Shown here piece after piece: positions 3,612-5,358 of a DNA stretch of 5,358 nt. This DNA is from Brevundimonas sp. (GTDB taxonomy: Bacteria > Pseudomonadota > Alphaproteobacteria > Caulobacterales > Caulobacteraceae), in assembly GCA_012270135.1 (NCBI GenBank), contig JAAXIW010000301.1, positions 2,270 through 7,627 on the forward strand, in the 5' to 3' direction. The notes below the pieces were generated by a model. It saw only the letters and a program-made list of their open reading frames with translations, was not told the DNA's origin and made no database searches. How positions within the stretch are numbered: the first letter of the stretch is position 1; the number at the start of each line of letters is the position of its first letter. A program made the position numbers and the translations under genes.

Positions 3612-5358
3612 TCAGAACAGGATCTTGCGCAGCGACAGGCTGACGCTGCGGCCTTCGGGATCGAGATAATCCGGCTGATAGTTCAGCGGCGTATCGCCCG
3701 CGCTGCTGGTCACCTCGGTGCGGCTGTCGAACAGATTGTTGATCCCCAGCTGCAGGCGGGATCCCTTGAGCCACGAATAGCGCTCGACCCAGCTGGCCTG
3801 GGCGCCGAGGTCGACGAACAGGTTGAGGTTGACCGTCGTCCGGCCCGAGAAATTCAGGTCGGGGCCGGTCCCGCCGTCGATGCGGGTGCTGTCGGTCCAG
3901 TTGGCGCGCAGGAAGGCGCCCATGCCGTCCTTGAATACGCCCAGATTGCCCTGGACTTCGTGACGCGGGCTGCCGCCCCGCCCGGACGTGGCGGCGCCGT
4001 CCAGCAGGTCGAGGACCGGCAGGCCGTCGGCGATCAGGATCTGATCCTGGATGCGATAGGTATGGTAGAGCGACAGCACGAAGCGGCCCTGGCCCGGCTG
4101 CATGCCGCCGCCCCGGCCGCGGCCGCCGCCCCCCACGCGCATCACGGGACCGCCGCCGCCCTCGCGGCGCCCGCCTCGGGGACCGTCTCCGCCGCCCGGG
4201 CCACGGACCACCACCGGGCCGCCGCCGGTTCCGCCCCGGGCGGCTTCGCCCGCCGGCTGCGGCGTCGGAGTTCCGAACGCCTTGGAGAAGTTGAAACCGG
4301 TGCGGATGTCCTCGCGCTCGGCGAGGGCGAAATTCAGGGGACGAGCGTCGATCGAGATCAGGTTTCCGGCCAGGTCTCGCGTGAACCGGCCCGGCAGGGC
4401 GGCTTCCAGCTCCGAGGTGATGGTCGGGAAGCTGTTGATCGAATCTTCGACGGTGGTGCGCGTCCAGGTCGAGTTGATCCGCAGATCCTCGTCGGTGAAT
4501 GGCTCCAGGGTGACCCCGGCCTTCCACGTGCGCCGGGTCTCGGCGTCGAGGTTGGGATTACCGCCCTCGAACCGCGTGATCTGCACGGTGTCGCCGGTGG
4601 CGAAGTCGAACACCGGAACGTTCGGAGTCGCGATCAGCGGGTTGTTGAGCTGGCTGATGCTCGGCGCGCCCTCCTCGTCGGTGTAGCTGGCGAGGAAGGA
4701 CAGCTTTTCGATCGGGGACCAGTTGACCGTGGCGCCGAAGATCGACAGGCCGCCGAAATCGGACAGGTCCTCGAAGCCGGCGTTGATGCTGACCGAGAGG
4801 TCGCCGAGCGCCGGCAGCACATCCGTGCGGCGGCTGGCGATCGGGAAGCTGAAATTGCTCAGGCCGCTGACCCGGTCACGCGACTGTTTGCGCTCGGTGG
4901 TCACGCCGCCGCGGGTGCTGGTCGAGTCGAGGGACAGGCTGTCGGCCCCGACCTTGAAGGTCGTGGAGACGCCGCCGGCCGGAAGCTCCAGAAGGTCGCC
5001 GTTGAGCACGAACTCGGTGTCGAGGCGCTGCGACACCGATCGGGCGGTGTCGTTGGCGACGCGCGTGAAGTCGGCGGGCGCCAGCACCCCGAACGGATTG
5101 GCGGAAGCGTCGCCCGCGTCGAGCCGGGCCTGGAAGGGCGCGGCGCCGTAGCCGCGGCCGGTGACGGTGTCGGTCTCGTTGCGCGTGAACTCGCCGTTGA
5201 AGGTCCAGCGCCATTCCTCGCCGAGGAAACCGTCCAGCAGGAAACCGACCTCGCTCGTCAGGGTGTCCGTCTGCCGACCCAGGGCCGCGGCGTCGTCCAG
5301 GTAGCGGTAGCCCAGCCCGTCGTCGGCAGAGGGCGAGCAGGTAGGGCGGTCGGGGAGG
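3612..5358 (-). CDS. TonB-dependent outer-membrane receptor, C-terminal part (N-terminus beyond right edge)
   Basis: The frame is open from the right edge to a stop complementary to 3612-3614, giving 581 residues; the signal peptide and plug domain lie outside the window. The sequence shows alternating amphipathic strands typical of a TonB-dependent receptor barrel. It also has the family hallmark RFEGGNPNLDAETRRTWKAG (about 4515-4574), the near-terminal RLQLGINNLFDSR block, and a C-terminal strand ending SLRKILF with the terminal Phe recognised by the BAM machinery. Such receptors import scarce ligands (siderophores, cobalamin, sugars, peptides) with energy from TonB-ExbBD; the substrate cannot be told here. 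A Gly/Arg-rich insert of about 60 residues (4086-4271) interrupts the barrel. The GTG at 5087 is internal and not the start. The gene abuts the stop of the upstream plus-strand gene. Confidence 0.9.
   Translation of the reverse strand, partial: LPDRPTCSPSADDGLGYRYLDDAAALGRQTDTLTSEVGFLLDGFLGEEWRWTFNGEFTRNETDTVTGRGYGAAPFQARLDAGDASANPFGVLAPADFTRVANDTARSVSQRLDTEFVLNGDLLELPAGGVSTTFKVGADSLSLDSTSTRGGVTTERKQSRDRVSGLSNFSFPIASRRTDVLPALGDLSVSINAGFEDLSDFGGLSIFGATVNWSPIEKLSFLASYTDEEGAPSISQLNNPLIATPNVPVFDFATGDTVQITRFEGGNPNLDAETRRTWKAGVTLEPFTDEDLRINSTWTRTTVEDSINSFPTITSELEAALPGRFTRDLAGNLISIDARPLNFALAEREDIRTGFNFSKAFGTPTPQPAGEAARGGTGGGPVVVRGPGGGDGPRGGRREGGGGPVMRVGGGGRGRGGGMQPGQGRFVLSLYHTYRIQDQILIADGLPVLDLLDGAATSGRGGSPRHEVQGNLGVFKDGMGAFLRANWTDSTRIDGGTGPDLNFSGRTTVNLNLFVDLGAQASWVERYSWLKGSRLQLGINNLFDSRTEVTSSAGDTPLNYQPDYLDPEGRSVSLSLRKILF
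4086..4271 (-). other. Gly/Arg-rich low-complexity insert within the TonB receptor
   Basis: On the coding strand this segment encodes about 60 residues dominated by Gly, Arg and Pro, with RGG-like units (ARGGTGGG, PRGGRREGGGG, GRGRGGG). It falls between the strand ending in GFNFSKAF and the strand starting RFVLSLYHTYRI, so it probably forms a long disordered loop or turn. The coding strand is rich in short G runs, which could form two-tier G-quadruplexes in DNA or mRNA. Confidence 0.75.

Noticed and set aside
3538..4527. Minus-strand frame of 329 codons
   Set aside because: It overlaps the TonB receptor in another frame and has the Arg/Pro-rich composition of a GC shadow.
4102..4686. Plus-strand Pro-rich frame antisense to the receptor
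   Set aside because: It is the complement of the Gly-rich insert, with no ribosome site and no family pattern; the poly-Pro arises from the opposite-strand Gly codons.

Overview
The window is GC-rich DNA from an alphaproteobacterium, most likely a Caulobacterales member (Caulobacter/Brevundimonas-like). This rests on a FlbT-FlaF flagellin-control pair, a GapR (DUF2312) nucleoid protein, the 41-residue zinc-ligand-poor form of ribosomal protein L36, and a TonB-dependent receptor. The genus is an inference; no rRNA is present.

Layout, left to right. (1) Positions 1-116 hold the first 38 codons of an unidentified minus-strand gene that leaves the left edge. (2) A short divergent intergenic region leads into flbT (244-666, +) and flaF (626-1000, +), which overlap by 41 bases. 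(3) A minus-strand gene, 997-2271, encodes a lipoprotein MltB-type lytic transglycosylase with a C-terminal peptidoglycan-binding domain. Its stop codon and that of flaF interlock in one CTAG palindrome. (4) Positions 2272-2720 contain no protein gene. They hold a tRNA-Cys-like gene (2460-2536) with an unusual cloverleaf, then a good sigma70-class promoter (2581-2609), a hairpin followed by a T-rich run, and the rpmJ leader. (5) rpmJ (2721-2846, +) ends in a strong intrinsic terminator (2885-2912). (6) gapR (2980-3255, +) is followed two bases after its stop by a small basic-protein gene (3258-3611, +). That gene appears to use a CTG start codon, so routine gene callers could easily miss it. 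(7) A minus-strand TonB-dependent receptor runs from 3612 off the right edge; its stop abuts the preceding gene's stop in a TGATCA palindrome.

The genes cover flagellin export and translation control, cell-wall remodelling, translation, chromosome topology and outer-membrane uptake. This is mostly chromosomal housekeeping content, not a mobile or defence island. I found no CRISPR array, insertion sequence or phage gene. The most unusual element is the tRNA-Cys-like gene, with a 7 bp acceptor plus 6 bp T stem and a 6 bp anticodon stem closing a 6-base loop. Next are the CTG-initiated gene coupled to gapR and a long Gly/Arg-rich insert in the receptor barrel.
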